In this document: in pieces, positions 1 through 8,589 of the stretch
Numbering within the stretch: the first letter of the stretch is position 1
Layout of the letters: each line of letters begins with the position of its first letter
Source: CBDAUN01 sp965214875
GTDB taxonomy: Bacteria > Pseudomonadota > Gammaproteobacteria > Arenicellales > JAJDZL01
NCBI GenBank assembly: GCA_965214875.1
Contig: OZ243980.1
Coordinates: forward strand, 3,162,001 to 3,226,000
Reading direction: 5' to 3'
DNA: 64,000 nt
Notes under the pieces: generated by a model
Told to the model about the DNA's origin: nothing
What the model saw: the letters and a program-made list of their open reading frames with translations, nothing else
The model's database searches: none
Translations under genes and position numbers: made by a program

Positions 1-1
1 A

Positions 2-235
2 TGCATTTCGCGCGTGGTACGTGTCAGCGAGAGTGAAATCGCAGAATCGATGCGCCATTTCTTTACCGACACGCACAATGTTGTCGAAGGGGCTGGGGCT
101 GCGTCGCTTGCCGCGGTACTGAAGGAGGATGCCGAACGGAACTATCGGCGGATTGCTGTGATTGCCACAGGTGGAAATGTCGATACCGAGATTTACCGCA
201 ACGTATTATCCGGTCCGGATGCGGCGGATTGCTGA
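2..235 (+). CDS. Threonine/serine dehydratase, C-terminal part
   Basis: Only the last 77 residues are inside the window; the reading frame is open to the left edge and stops at a TGA at 233-235. The segment matches the end of fold-type II PLP-dependent threonine dehydratases: the stretch THNVVEGAGAASLAAVLK followed by a glycine turn (ATGGNVD) is the usual last part of the catalytic domain. These enzymes deaminate threonine to 2-oxobutyrate. No ACT regulatory domain follows, so this is the short type without isoleucine feedback control, or a related serine/threonine ammonia-lyase. The catalytic lysine lies outside the window. Confidence 0.85.
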   Translation, partial: CISRVVRVSESEIAESMRHFFTDTHNVVEGAGAASLAAVLKEDAERNYRRIAVIATGGNVDTEIYRNVLSGPDAADC

Positions 236-343
236 CGGAAGGTAAAACAACCGATGACGATTTGCCGCGCGGTCGGCAGAGCCGTCAACTTCTGCACATG
301 CGCAATCGATAATCTAAACGAAATTGCGCATATTTCACTATTA

Positions 344-367
344 CCCAAAATCCGCATTAGAGATTTT
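344..367 (+). repeat. Terminal inverted repeat of IS1380-like element, left copy
   Basis: Starts CCCAAAATCCGCATTAGAGA and is the reverse complement of 2371-2394 apart from one clear substitution in the first 20 bases. Confidence 0.8.
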
Positions 368-905
368 AGCGGGCGGATTTTCGCCGGAATTTGACGTTGC
401 GAGGGAGATTCCGGCACGGGCCGCCGCGATGCCGGGTATCTTTGCCGGCGCATCGGCGCCGCAAAGCGGATCGGAACGAAAAATCAGCAATAGCCCCAAA
501 TGCGCCGGGGCGCGGCAGCTTTTGCCGCGCTCGCGCTTTTCGGCGTTTTCGGCGGCTGCGGCACCAGGACCATCGCCCGGACCGCGCCGCCTGCGCGTCG
601 CACAGCTTCAGCACCCGCCCCTGGCATGGCGCACAATCTTGTCCGCCTTGCAGCAAAGCCGCCGGCGCATGATCTCGATGCGCATCGACTCGAAGCTCGC
701 ATGCAGCACGCGGCGCATAAGCCCAAACTTGCTTGAAAGCGATCATGCACAGCGTGAAATGCAGCGCGTCGGCATCGAAGTCGCTGCCCGGAAGATGCGC
801 CGCACCGAAGACGCTTCAGAAGCTCGCGGATGCGGTTCTGCGAATCCTCGCCCCCTGCGGCTGCATCAGCGGACCGCCCGCGAGTCGCTCCGCTGGCAGA
901 ATCTC
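366..905 (-). pseudogene. Inverted 3' fragment of the IS1380-like transposase
   Basis: Read on the minus strand this segment repeats, with many substitutions and small indels, the C-terminal half of the transposase found at 1800-2390 and 52180-52734. Recognisable pieces are the NRIREL-like region, a short stretch ending ELRVDAHRD and a Pro/Arg-rich tail. The reading frame is broken. It carries the same TGA after the RAVR-equivalent residues as the two forward copies. It appears to be an older copy that inserted or recombined head to head with the forward copy. Confidence 0.65.
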
Positions 906-982
906 ATCGCCACAGCCCGGCAGGCGTAGCCGCCCCGCAACAGCGCCGCCAACACCGGCCCAGGGCCCAGGGTGTCGTCGCG

Positions 983-2381
983 CGGCTGATGCCGGGGCCG
1001 GGCAGCAACCGCGGCTTGCGCCCGGGGGCGTATTTGACGACGTTCATGCTGATGATGCGCGAGGGCTCGCGGCATCTGAGCGGAGTGGCGCAGCTGCGCG
1101 AGGAGCGGCCGCTGCTGGAGCTGCTCGGCATCCGCCGGCTGCCGGGCGACGACGCCTTGGGCCGCACGCTGCATGCCCTGCAGCTGGCGGACCGCCGGCT
1201 GCTGGCAGTCGCGCCGCGCCATCGGAAAAGGGCGGCCCTGGACATCGACGCGACCGCGGCGCTGCGAGAAGTCTTCGGCGGAGTCCGCATGCAAGAAGGA
1301 GCGGGGCTGCATGCCGATCGTCGGCCATATCGCCGAGACCGGCATGGCGGCGGGTGCGGAGTTCAGGGGCGGCCCGGTCTCGCCGAACGCGCGCAACTGC
1401 GAGTTCGTCCGCCAGTGCGAGCGCGCCCTGCCCAAGGGCGCCGAGGCGCATCGCGCCCGCATCGACGCGGCGGGCTACCAGGCGAGGATCATCAACCGCT
1501 TCACGAGCCGGGGAATCGGCTACGCGGTCCGCGCCAGGCTCGACGCGAGCGTGGCCGGGCAGACCGGGGCGCTGGACGAGTCGCGGCGGCAGCCCTTCAT
1601 CGAGCGCGACGGGACGGCGAGCCTGGCGCAGCGGACGGCGCAGTTCCTGCACTCGATGAACGACACGCCCGAAGCGTTCGCGGCGGTGGTGCAGCGGAGG
1701 CGAAAGTCCGGCCGGCAGGAGCTCGAGCTCGATTGCCCGCAGGCCGGCGACACCCTGTCGCAGGGCGGCTGCATCTACCGGGCGCTGGCGACCAGCTTCT
1801 GCCGGCGGAGCGACTCGCGGGCGGTCCGCTGATGCAGCCGCAGGGGCGACGACTCCGAAAATCGCATCCGCGAGCTTCGCAGCGGCTTCGGCGCGGCGCA
1901 TCCCCCGTGCAGCGACTTCCATGCCAACGCGCTGCATTCCGCGCTGCGCATGCTCGCGTTCAACCTGTTCGCGCCGATGCGCCAGGCGCTGGACGCGAGC
2001 TGCGAGTCGATGCGCATCGAGACCTTTCGCCGGCGGCCCTGCTGCAGGGCGGGCAAGATCGCGCGCCATGCCAGGGGCCGGGCCTTGAAGCTGTGCGACG
2101 CGCGGGCGGCGCGGCGGCTTAGCGACGCCATCGGCATGATCCGGGCGATGGCCCTGGCGCCGCAGCCGCCGGAAACGCAAAAAAAAGCATCGCGCGCACG
2201 ACAAAAAAACCGGCTGCGTCCCGGCGCGTTGCGGACTGTCATTGATCTTTCGCCCCGGTTCCGCTCCTCCGCCCTTTTCGGCCGCGTCCCGCCCGCAAGC
2301 CCGCCCGGCATCGCCGCGGCGAGCGCCAAAATCTCTCCGCGCCCCGGATTTCGGCAAAATCCGCCCCAAAAAAATCTCTAA
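983..2381 (+). pseudogene. IS1380-like transposase, frameshifted
   Basis: The N-terminal part (LMPGPGSNRGLRPG, FMLMMREGSRH) lies in one frame to about 1310. A frameshift near GVRMQE moves reading into the frame holding GCMPIVGHIAETGM, the middle DDE-type domain, up to a TGA at 1830-1832. The same frame then continues through the C-terminal region (RIRELRSGFGAAH, MLAFNLFAPMRQ) to 2381. The start codon region and probably the first catalytic segment are missing. Members of this family are single-ORF DDE transposases of roughly 400-450 residues. This copy cannot make an intact protein. Confidence 0.75.
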
Positions 2382-2394
2382 CGCGGATTTTGGG
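2371..2394 (-). repeat. Terminal inverted repeat of IS1380-like element, right copy
   Basis: Ends ACGCGGATTTTGGG; an identical right end recurs at 52711-52734 in the second copy of the element. Confidence 0.8.
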
Positions 2395-2399
2395 TGCGC

Positions 2400-2575
2400 A
2401 GAAAGGTGCCCGGGCGAAAGCCGCGGCTGCCGCCCGGCTGCGGCATCAGCCGCTCGAAACGGGCATCGACCGAGCTTGCGCACCAGCTCGGCCAGCGCCG
2501 CCAGGCCGCTTCGCGAAGCCGATTTGCCTTTCGTGGCGGAAATCTTGCAGGATCGGATATTCGTAAAGCCTTGCT
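2400..2575 (-). mobile_element. Inverted 5' fragment of IS1380-like transposase
   Basis: On the minus strand this encodes ASRSGLAALAELVRKLG, which matches the N-terminus of the copy at 51371 (ASRSGLAALAELIRKLG), followed by a degraded version of the next segment. The transposase 5' end is therefore present here in opposite orientation to the 983-2381 copy, immediately outside its right terminus. It is too short and damaged to be functional. Confidence 0.6.
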
Positions 2576-2957
2576 CCAATCGGGTCCGCCCAGCGGGTGA
2601 AAATTGGTTTTTGTTAAAACCCGTATTATGCAAGGCTTTATTCCATTTTGCAGCCGCCCTAACGAGATTTCAAGGCATTATGCTTTGCTCGAGCGGGTTC
2701 GGCGGCTTGTTCGGTTCCCCGGTTGACCATATGAGCTTTGAAGTCAGCCATATCCGCCCTGAGCTGATCCTGTTTCATCGTACCTTGTTCCCATCATCTG
2801 CTCTAGCATGCATCTGAACCCGGACATCAATTGCTTCTTCTTTGAAATCAAGGTAGCGCTAGTCGCCAATCTCAGAAGTCCCGCTTCAACCATTTTTCAA
2901 ATTACAATCTATGCCAATCGGCACCACGACACCGAAATTCGGTTGAGATAAAGCTGC
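2576..2957. other. Intergenic, no gene seen
   Basis: Lower-GC sequence between the IS1380 mosaic and the 3' end of metA. The only recognisable item is a 20-bp solitary match to an IS481-like terminus at 2807-2826. Short open frames here show no family features. Confidence 0.5.
2807..2826 (-). repeat. Solitary left terminus of the IS481-like element
   Basis: CATGCATCTGAACCCGGACA differs by one base from the left end seen at 9627-9646, 51351-51370 and 56480-56499. No other part of the element is adjacent, so it is either the last trace of a deleted copy or a chance match. Confidence 0.45.
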
Positions 2958-3986
2958 TTAGCTGGCAGTCGAGCTAATCGCATTCAGCCAATTTGTAAAA
3001 AGAACTTTGCCGTGATGGTCGGCCGAGTCCGGCAAATCTTTGGCGATCCGCTTTTCGGGAAAAATTGCAATTGGCCTGCCCAGAGCCATATCCATTTGCA
3101 TTTGGCTGCGGAACTCCTCTAGCACCGCCAAGGCTGGATTCGAGAAGTAGTTTCCAGGATAGGGCGGATAGTCCTTGCGCTCGCCAGCGCCGAATCGCGC
3201 GATTTCGCGCTTGAATTCCTTAAGCAAGCTGATCGCGTCATATTCCGGGTGCCCCTGAAGGTAGACCCACTTCAGACCGTCGGAACTGGTTGCGATGTGA
3301 AAATCCGCTTCTTCGCTAGTCGCAAGAATGTTGATACCGGTATCCGCCAGCTGATCAGCGGTCATTTCATAGACATGGGAGTGCGCTGCCTTAAAGCGCG
3401 GGGCGATCCCCGCAGTCAAGGCGCTTTGCGCATCGGTCAAGTAGTGGTCGAATACGCCCCAGCGCTTGCCATCAACGCATCTTGTGCGAGTGATGCCAAA
3501 AAGGTGCTGGATCACCGCATGGGTAGCTAGACATGAGCACAGAACCGACTTGACTGATTGCCGGCCCCATTCGACAATTTCCACAAATTCATCCCAGAAT
3601 GGCTCTTTGGTCAAATCATGCTTTTTCGGATTCGCACCGCTTAGCACCAAGGCATCAAGCTTGGTGCGCTGGGCTGCGGAAAATCGTGCATAGCATCGAC
3701 CCACATAATCGGCGATTTTGCCGCGGCGCTTCAGATTGCCAATCGAGATCGGATGTACGCAGACTATATGAGCGCGCGCTCCAGCATGCAGCAGCCGCAG
3801 AAACTGCCGTTCTGTCGCTTCGACCGCTGCATCGGGCATCATATTCACAAATCCGATCTGGAGTGCAGGCAAGTCAAGTCGCAAAGCCTGTTCAATAGCC
3901 ATTATGCCCGGCAGCCGCTCAGTCGAGCGCAAACGCTCAAATGCATGCAAATCTGGACGAATGGCAATGGGCACGTCAGGCGACAC
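2958..3986 (-). CDS. metA: Homoserine O-succinyltransferase/acetyltransferase MetA
   Basis: The 342-residue protein acylates the hydroxyl of L-homoserine from succinyl- or acetyl-CoA, the first committed step of methionine synthesis in the cytoplasm. It has the MetA glutamine-amidotransferase-like fold signature: nucleophile Cys152 in SVLCSCLATHA, and the GHPEYD segment with His246 and Glu248 completing the catalytic set. Length is slightly above the usual ~310. Acyl donor specificity cannot be decided by eye. The start is a GTG 20 bp after the upstream P-loop ATPase gene, so it probably belongs to the coaBC-dut-ATPase transcription unit. No SAM or Met-box control element was recognised in front of it. 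Confidence 0.92.
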   Translation of the reverse strand: MSPDVPIAIRPDLHAFERLRSTERLPGIMAIEQALRLDLPALQIGFVNMMPDAAVEATERQFLRLLHAGARAHIVCVHPISIGNLKRRGKIADYVGRCYARFSAAQRTKLDALVLSGANPKKHDLTKEPFWDEFVEIVEWGRQSVKSVLCSCLATHAVIQHLFGITRTRCVDGKRWGVFDHYLTDAQSALTAGIAPRFKAAHSHVYEMTADQLADTGINILATSEEADFHIATSSDGLKWVYLQGHPEYDAISLLKEFKREIARFGAGERKDYPPYPGNYFSNPALAVLEEFRSQMQMDMALGRPIAIFPEKRIAKDLPDSADHHGKVLFTNWLNAISSTAS

Positions 3987-4006
3987 AAATTAGTTAATCT
4001 CAAGAT

Positions 4007-4849
4007 CTATTCGTCAGCAGGCAGGACAGAACAGACAAGTTCGATGAAATCGTCTTCATCGCGCACGGACTCCATATCCCGAGCACGAACGGAGCACCCA
4101 AGCTCGGCGATTTTTTCGTATTTCGCACGACGAAATTCAACCAGCTGCGGAAAGATCCAGCGCACAAACGATTCAGGGTGAATGTCATCTACCGTGCTCA
4201 AGCGCTCCAATGCGAGGTATTCATCAAGCTTTCGCACAAGGTAGTTCTCATCGTAGTAGAGCGGTTTCGGGTGCTCGACCTGTCGACAGATCACTTCTTG
4301 CTCAAGCTCTGAATCCGGCTTGATGTAGACGATTAGCGTATTTTCATCCAGATGCCGAATGACACTGTCATTGTTCAATTCGCATACGCTGCCGCTCGAA
4401 TCGTTGACAAAATGCTCGTATCCGTAGATCGTCTGCGCCTTGCGGACAAATTGAGCGACATCCAGCATTGCGTTGACTTCCGCTTCCCGGTGGAGCCTTT
4501 GTCGGCAGAAGAATTCTTCTCGCGACAGCCCGCCATGCCCGCTAGACCCGATCATGCCGAGATATTTCGACATCAGCTGAAGATTGTCGAAGGTCATGGC
4601 GCTGCCGATATAGATGGAATCGCTTCGCAGAAGATCACGAAGAAAATCGATTTCCATCGCGCGCTCCTTGATGTGGTCCAAGATGGGTTCGGATAGATAT
4701 CTCGTACCGATGCGGTAGTCGGCTGAAAAGTGGAACCATGAATCGCGCGGCAGTTTTCGTGCCAGCGTGGTCTTGCCGACTCCCGACATCCCGATCAGCG
4801 ATACCGCCTTGTGCTGAAGCTTTCTAAATTGCGAACGTGCAAGTTTCAT
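4007..4849 (-). CDS. P-loop ATPase/kinase-like protein of unknown role
   Basis: A 280-residue soluble protein with a clear Walker A motif near the N-terminus (GMSGVGKTT, residues 20-28) and few other landmarks. The body is rich in charged residues with a central HREAEVNAMLDVAQF helix. No signal peptide or membrane segment is visible. It sits between dut and metA on the same strand with short gaps, which suggests co-transcription but not necessarily shared function. It resembles conserved hypothetical ATPases that adjoin metA or dut in some Proteobacteria, but I do not recognise a named family. Confidence 0.75.
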   Translation of the reverse strand: MKLARSQFRKLQHKAVSLIGMSGVGKTTLARKLPRDSWFHFSADYRIGTRYLSEPILDHIKERAMEIDFLRDLLRSDSIYIGSAMTFDNLQLMSKYLGMIGSSGHGGLSREEFFCRQRLHREAEVNAMLDVAQFVRKAQTIYGYEHFVNDSSGSVCELNNDSVIRHLDENTLIVYIKPDSELEQEVICRQVEHPKPLYYDENYLVRKLDEYLALERLSTVDDIHPESFVRWIFPQLVEFRRAKYEKIAELGCSVRARDMESVRDEDDFIELVCSVLPADE

Positions 4850-4903
4850 TTGCGTGAATCTGGGTTTACCTGTTGACCAGGCGGAAATTGCGGAGCGGGC
4901 GTA

Positions 4904-5359
4904 TCACGCCAGCCCGGTATGGCCAAATCCCCCTTCGGCGCGTTCGCTTGAAACAAACTCGTCCACGATTCGAAGATCAGCTTGCAAGACAGGGACAAAA
5001 ACCATTTGCGCGATGCGGTCTCCCGGCTGGATTGCAAATGCGGTCTCGCTTCTATTCCAGCACGATACGAATATCTGTCCCTGATAGTCGGAATCGATCA
5101 AGCCGACCAGGTTGCCAAGCACGATGCCGTGCTTATGGCCAAGGCCTGAACGCGGCAGCAGTACTGCGGCAATGCCCGGGTCGCCGATATCGAGCGCGAT
5201 GCCGGTAGGAATCAACTCGCAGGAGCCCCCTTGGACTATTAGCGTCGCCTCAAGGCAAGCGCGCAGGTCGAGGCCCGCCGAACCAGCGGTTGAGCGGGTT
5301 GGGAACGGGATGTCCCTGCCGAGTCGATCATCGAGTATTTTGCAAGCGATTTTCCGCAT
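4904..5359 (-). CDS. dut: Deoxyuridine 5'-triphosphate nucleotidohydrolase
   Basis: The 151-residue enzyme hydrolyses dUTP to dUMP and pyrophosphate, keeping uracil out of DNA and feeding thymidylate synthesis. All homotrimeric dUTPase motifs are visible: AGSAGLDLRA, PRSGLGHKHG, GLIDSDYQGQI, PGDRIAQMVF and the C-terminal glycine-rich RAEGGFGHTG arm. The ATG at 5359 (MRKIACKILD) gives the family's standard length; the open frame continues upstream but only as the antisense of nothing conserved. The gene overlaps the 3' end of coaBC by 32 bp, the usual coaBC-dut arrangement of Gammaproteobacteria. Confidence 0.95.
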   Translation of the reverse strand: MRKIACKILDDRLGRDIPFPTRSTAGSAGLDLRACLEATLIVQGGSCELIPTGIALDIGDPGIAAVLLPRSGLGHKHGIVLGNLVGLIDSDYQGQIFVSCWNRSETAFAIQPGDRIAQMVFVPVLQADLRIVDEFVSSERAEGGFGHTGLA

Positions 5360-6554
5360 GGAATCTGTCACAGACCTGCTCGATGAGCTGTTCAGCAATT
5401 TGACGCTTGGGGGCCGGCCCGATCGAAGTGATGCCGTTTCGATCAATAAGCTGCAGCGCGTTGCTATCGGAACCGATCGCACTGTCTTGCATTTGAACGC
5501 TGTTGGCAGCGATCATGTCGGCGCGCTTTGCGAGCAGCTTGCGTTTTCCCTCGGCGACGATATCGGATGTTTCGGCCGCGAATCCCACCGCGAAAATATC
5601 CGGTGAGCGACGTTTAACGGTAGCCAGAATATCCGGATTCTTAACCAGCTTAACGAACATCTGATCATTGTTCTTTTTAATTTTTTCATGCGCCGCTTCA
5701 GATGGACGGTAGTCCGCTACGGCGGCGACCGAGATGAAAATATCCTGCATCTTCAAGTTTTCCAGCACCGCTTCGAGCATGCTGGCGGTGCTATCGGTGC
5801 GCACGATCCGCGCCGCATCCGGAAGGCGGCCGTCGCCGTCGGTGACTGGCCCGGAAATCAGTGTCACATTTGCGCCGGCGGCGGCTGCGGCGTCGACAAC
5901 GGCATAGCCCATCTTGCCGGAACTTCGATTGGTGATGCCTCGGACCGGATCGATCGCTTCCCAGGTGGAGCCGGCTGTGACCAGAACGTTGACCCCGCTT
6001 AGAGCGCCTGTTGTCATTGAGCGAACCTGGTTGACGATTTCATGAGGTTCAAGCATGCGGCCAGGCCCCGTTTCTCCGCACGCTTGGGCTCCGACTCCTG
6101 GACCGATGATAGCGATTCCTCGTGCACTGAGCGCCGCAACATTGCTTTGCGTGACAGGCTTTTCCCACATCACCCGATTCATGGCGGGCGCGACCGCAAT
6201 CGGCGCTTCAGTTGCCAAGCACAGGGTGGACAATAGATCGTCGGCAAGGCCATGATTCAGCCGAGCGATGAAGCTTGCGCTTGCAGGCGCAATCAAAGCC
6301 AGCTGCGCCCAGCGAGCCAGTTCGATGTGCCCCATGCCGGCTTCAGCTTGATCGTCGAACAGGTCTTGGCGCACCGGATTGCCGCTTACCGCCTGCATGG
6401 TCAAGGCGGTAATGAATTTGGCGGCGCCGTTTGTCATCACCACCCTGACTTCGGCACCGGCTTCGCGTAGGCGTCGAACTAGTTCGGCACTGCGATACGC
6501 GGCGATGCCGCCGGTAACGCCAAGCAGAATTCTTTTTCCAGCAAGATCGGTCAT
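5328..6554 (-). CDS. coaBC: Bifunctional phosphopantothenoylcysteine decarboxylase/synthetase
   Basis: Two consecutive steps of coenzyme A synthesis are fused here. The N-terminal flavoprotein CoaC domain shows the GVTGGIAAY start, GHIELARWA with the catalytic histidine, PAMNRVMW and CGETGPGRM. The C-terminal CoaB domain shows VLVTAGSTWEAIDPVR, NRSSGKMGYA, AAVADYRP and KNPDIL. CoaB usually reads TAGGTxExIDPVR; here glycine and the following positions read ST-W, a mild deviation. The in-frame ATG at 6554 (MTDLAGKRILLG) is preferred over a TTG 15 bp upstream. dut follows with overlapping ends. Confidence 0.95.
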   Translation of the reverse strand: MTDLAGKRILLGVTGGIAAYRSAELVRRLREAGAEVRVVMTNGAAKFITALTMQAVSGNPVRQDLFDDQAEAGMGHIELARWAQLALIAPASASFIARLNHGLADDLLSTLCLATEAPIAVAPAMNRVMWEKPVTQSNVAALSARGIAIIGPGVGAQACGETGPGRMLEPHEIVNQVRSMTTGALSGVNVLVTAGSTWEAIDPVRGITNRSSGKMGYAVVDAAAAAGANVTLISGPVTDGDGRLPDAARIVRTDSTASMLEAVLENLKMQDIFISVAAVADYRPSEAAHEKIKKNNDQMFVKLVKNPDILATVKRRSPDIFAVGFAAETSDIVAEGKRKLLAKRADMIAANSVQMQDSAIGSDSNALQLIDRNGITSIGPAPKRQIAEQLIEQVCDRFHAENRLQNTR

Positions 6555-6623
6555 GTCATCTGTTCGCAAAGCGGGTTATTAGCGCGAAATCGTTCAAATT
6601 AGACGATTACAAGGCAAAACAGG

Positions 6624-6651
6624 TTGATTTAAGCAGGTACAATGTTATAGA
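6624..6651 (+). promoter_or_regulatory. Possible sigma-70 promoter for rpmB-rpmG
   Basis: TTGATT at 6624-6629 and TATAGA at 6646-6651 with a 16-bp spacer, 60 bp before the rpmB start. A TACAAT at 6638 is an alternative -10. Prediction by inspection only. Confidence 0.4.
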
Positions 6652-6710
6652 ATTTCACGCTTGCTCAAACACGACTTATTGTACAACCTGCTCAACCGTA
6701 TACCATTCCG

Positions 6711-6947
6711 ATGCCAAACGTTTGCCAAGTGACCGGGAAAAAGACGATTTCCGGCAATAACGTATCGCACGCTCACAACAAGACAAAGCGCAAGTTTCGT
6801 CCGAATCTGCATTATCGCAGGTTTTGGGTTGAAACCGAAAACCGGTGGGTGAAATTGCGCGTTTCACGCAAAGGTTTGCGCACCATAGACAAAAAGGGTA
6901 TTGATGTCGTGCTCGCCGACTTGCGCTCGAGTGGCGTAAAAGTCTGA
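6711..6947 (+). CDS. rpmB: 50S ribosomal protein L28
   Basis: A 78-residue basic protein with the family's N-terminus MPNVCQVTGKK, the SHAHNKTKRKFRPNL RNA-binding segment and the RRFWVETENRWVKLRVS strand pair. It binds 23S rRNA in the large subunit. rpmG follows 25 bp downstream, the near-universal rpmB-rpmG pair. Confidence 0.97.
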   Translation: MPNVCQVTGKKTISGNNVSHAHNKTKRKFRPNLHYRRFWVETENRWVKLRVSRKGLRTIDKKGIDVVLADLRSSGVKV

Positions 6948-6972
6948 TTGCCGCGACAGGATTTGAAACATT

Positions 6973-7146
6973 ATGGCCGAAAGCAAGAAAGCGAGAGAGA
7001 AGATCAAGCTTGAGTCTTCAGCCGGAACCGGGCATTTTTACACGACCACGAAGAACAAGCGAAATTCTGCGGATAAGCTTGAGATTCGAAAGTTCGATCC
7101 CGTTGCCGGCAAGCATGTCGCCTACAAAGAGACGAAGCTAAAGTAA
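6973..7146 (+). CDS. rpmG: 50S ribosomal protein L33
   Basis: A 57-residue protein starting MAESKKAREKIKLESSAG and ending AYKETKLK with a TAA at 7144-7146. The segments HFYTTTKNKRNSADKLEIRKF are typical of L33. The four cysteines of zinc-binding L33 are absent, so this is the zinc-independent form common in Gammaproteobacteria. Second gene of the rpmB operon. Confidence 0.96.
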   Translation: MAESKKAREKIKLESSAGTGHFYTTTKNKRNSADKLEIRKFDPVAGKHVAYKETKLK

Positions 7147-7254
7147 GCGCAGTTTTCGATTTCGCGGTCTGGTGGCGCATTAGGGAGCCGGTTTTTTTGC
7201 GCGTTGCGCAGAAGCTGCCCGGTTTGGAATGACCATTTGCTCTGAAATCGAAAT

Positions 7255-7857
7255 ATGCATGATCTAAATCAGCTTGCGTTGCGCACGACCGTCTCGGGCA
7301 TGCCGCTTGAGTGGATCGACTACAAGGATGCTGTGCGGTTGCATTTCCACGGCCGCATCGTGTATTCGATCGGCGAGGTGATGTACACGATTCGCGGCGG
7401 CATCAACGCTGTCACCGGTGTGCGTTCATCCATCAAGGTCAGCGCAATCATTGCCACCGACGGCAACACGGCGCATGCCAATTACAACAAGTCGGGCTAT
7501 GCGCCGCCGCTGAACAACCAGGCCCTTTTCGCTCGAGATGGGCAGATGTGCATGTATTGCGGTGTCAAGCCGCATGTTTCACAGCTGTCTCGCGATCACA
7601 TCACCCCGATCAGCCGAGGCGGAAGCGACATCTGGACCAACGTCGTGACGGCTTGCAAGCGGTGCAACAATCACAAGGCTGGATTCCTGCCGGAAGAGCG
7701 GAAGATGACATTGCTCGCAATTCCCTTTGCGCCAACCTATGCGGAATATGTCTTCTTGAAAGGCCGTCGTATCTTGGTCGATCAGATGGAGTTTCTGGCC
7801 GCCCACTTTCCTAGAACTAGTCCACTGAGGTCAAGGGTCAACCAGCTGCTGAGCTAG
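7255..7857 (+). CDS. HNH endonuclease family protein
   Basis: A 200-residue protein with an HNH/zinc-ribbon core in its second half: MCMYCGV (first CxxC-like knuckle), the LSRDHITPISRGGSD catalytic His-containing hairpin, NVVTACKRCNNHK (second knuckle). The first 90 residues form an N-terminal domain typical of stand-alone bacterial HNH proteins often found near ribosomal-protein genes. Role is unknown; a DNA-repair or restriction-related function is a guess. It stands about 110 bp after rpmG and may be read through from that promoter. Confidence 0.85.
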   Translation: MHDLNQLALRTTVSGMPLEWIDYKDAVRLHFHGRIVYSIGEVMYTIRGGINAVTGVRSSIKVSAIIATDGNTAHANYNKSGYAPPLNNQALFARDGQMCMYCGVKPHVSQLSRDHITPISRGGSDIWTNVVTACKRCNNHKAGFLPEERKMTLLAIPFAPTYAEYVFLKGRRILVDQMEFLAAHFPRTSPLRSRVNQLLS

Positions 7858-8495
7858 CCCAGCAGCAATGAATGATCTGAAAGCGTCTCTGCGCAACCTT
7901 GGGAGCCATGCGCTCAATTGCCGATACCGGCACTTTCCCGAGTGCGTGAGAAACACCCGGTTCTGGTACGCGAACCCTAATGCCCGTCAAGTCCAAAACG
8001 TATTTGGAAAGCGCCTTTAGCATGAAGGTGTACGGGTTCAATACATGTGAGACTTTTCAAGCGGCAAGTGCACTTTGGTTGAAGTTTTCATTATACGCCT
8101 GCATGGGGTGCGTTGTCCGAGCGGCCGATGCGGCCAATAGTCGTTGCAGAGGCGCTCGAATTTGGCCAGCTCGGCATTCAGGGCGCCGACGCTGAGCTCG
8201 CCGGCGCAGGACTGGTGGAACTCGCAGCGGTCGGCCGCGTTGGCGCTCGAGCAGGCACGCATGTGGCAAAGCTTCGAGACCGGGCAGACGGCCTCGGACT
8301 CCTTGACCGCGAAACTGGCCTCGATGGCGCCGCTCAGGTGGTCGATCTGCGTCATCTGGCCAGGCTTTCGCCCACGGGTGCCGTAGCGGCAGAGCGTGGC
8401 TCGGGAGCAGCCGATCACCTTCAGGGCGGTCGCTTGCGAAGCACCTTCGCGGCGAATCTGGTCGAACAGCGCGAGCCGGTCGAAGCGGCCCGCGG

Positions 8496-8503
8496 CGAAA
8501 GCT
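8496..8503. repeat. 8-bp target-site duplication, left (CGAAAGCT)
   Basis: CGAAAGCT directly precedes the cassette's left terminal repeat and recurs at 9490-9497 directly after its right terminal repeat. The uninterrupted IS481 sequence has one copy (GGCGAAAGTTCG at 51167-51178 is the equivalent). Confidence 0.85.
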
Positions 8504-8526
8504 GGTAGTGGCTCGGTTTGAAAATC
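8504..8526 (+). repeat. Cassette A left terminal inverted repeat
   Basis: Begins GGTAGTGGCTCGGTTTGAAA; pairs with 9467-9489. Confidence 0.85.
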
Positions 8527-8543
8527 ATGTTTGCATGGGAAAA

Positions 8544-8563
8544 GGGCGGCCTGCGGGCCGCCC
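8544..8563 (-). terminator. Hairpin terminator of cassette A gene
   Basis: Perfect 8-bp stem GGGCGGCC/GGCCGCCC with loop TGCG, followed on the minus strand by TTTT. It lies 27 bp after the stop codon of the cassette gene. A near-identical hairpin closes the cassette at 49610. Confidence 0.75.
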
Positions 8564-8589
8564 CTCGAATGCGTGTTGCCGGGCGGAAG

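Larger units (their letters stand above)
344..2394. mobile_element. IS1380-like element, rearranged, with two right ends facing outwards
   Basis: Both ends carry the same terminal sequence in inverted orientation (CCCAAAATCCGC then TTAGAGATTTTT-like). This is not a normal IS: 344 to about 905 is a diverged inverted copy of the element's own 3' half, and about 983-2394 is the forward copy. Both termini are therefore the right end of the element. The DNA is visibly more GC-rich than the neighbouring genes. Family assignment rests on the transposase (GHIAETGM, SPNARN, NRIREL motifs typical of IS1380/DDE_Tnp_1). Confidence 0.75.

Noticed and set aside
1044..2633. 529-codon open frame on the minus strand
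   Set aside because: It is antisense to the IS1380-like transposase in very GC-rich DNA. Its Arg/Ala/Pro-rich product shows no family features apart from the short genuine inverted 5' fragment at 2400-2575.
7858..8028. Minus-strand 67-codon frame at 7838-8041
   Set aside because: It begins inside the IS481 terminus, has no recognised domain and overlaps the HNH gene's 3' end; probably chance.
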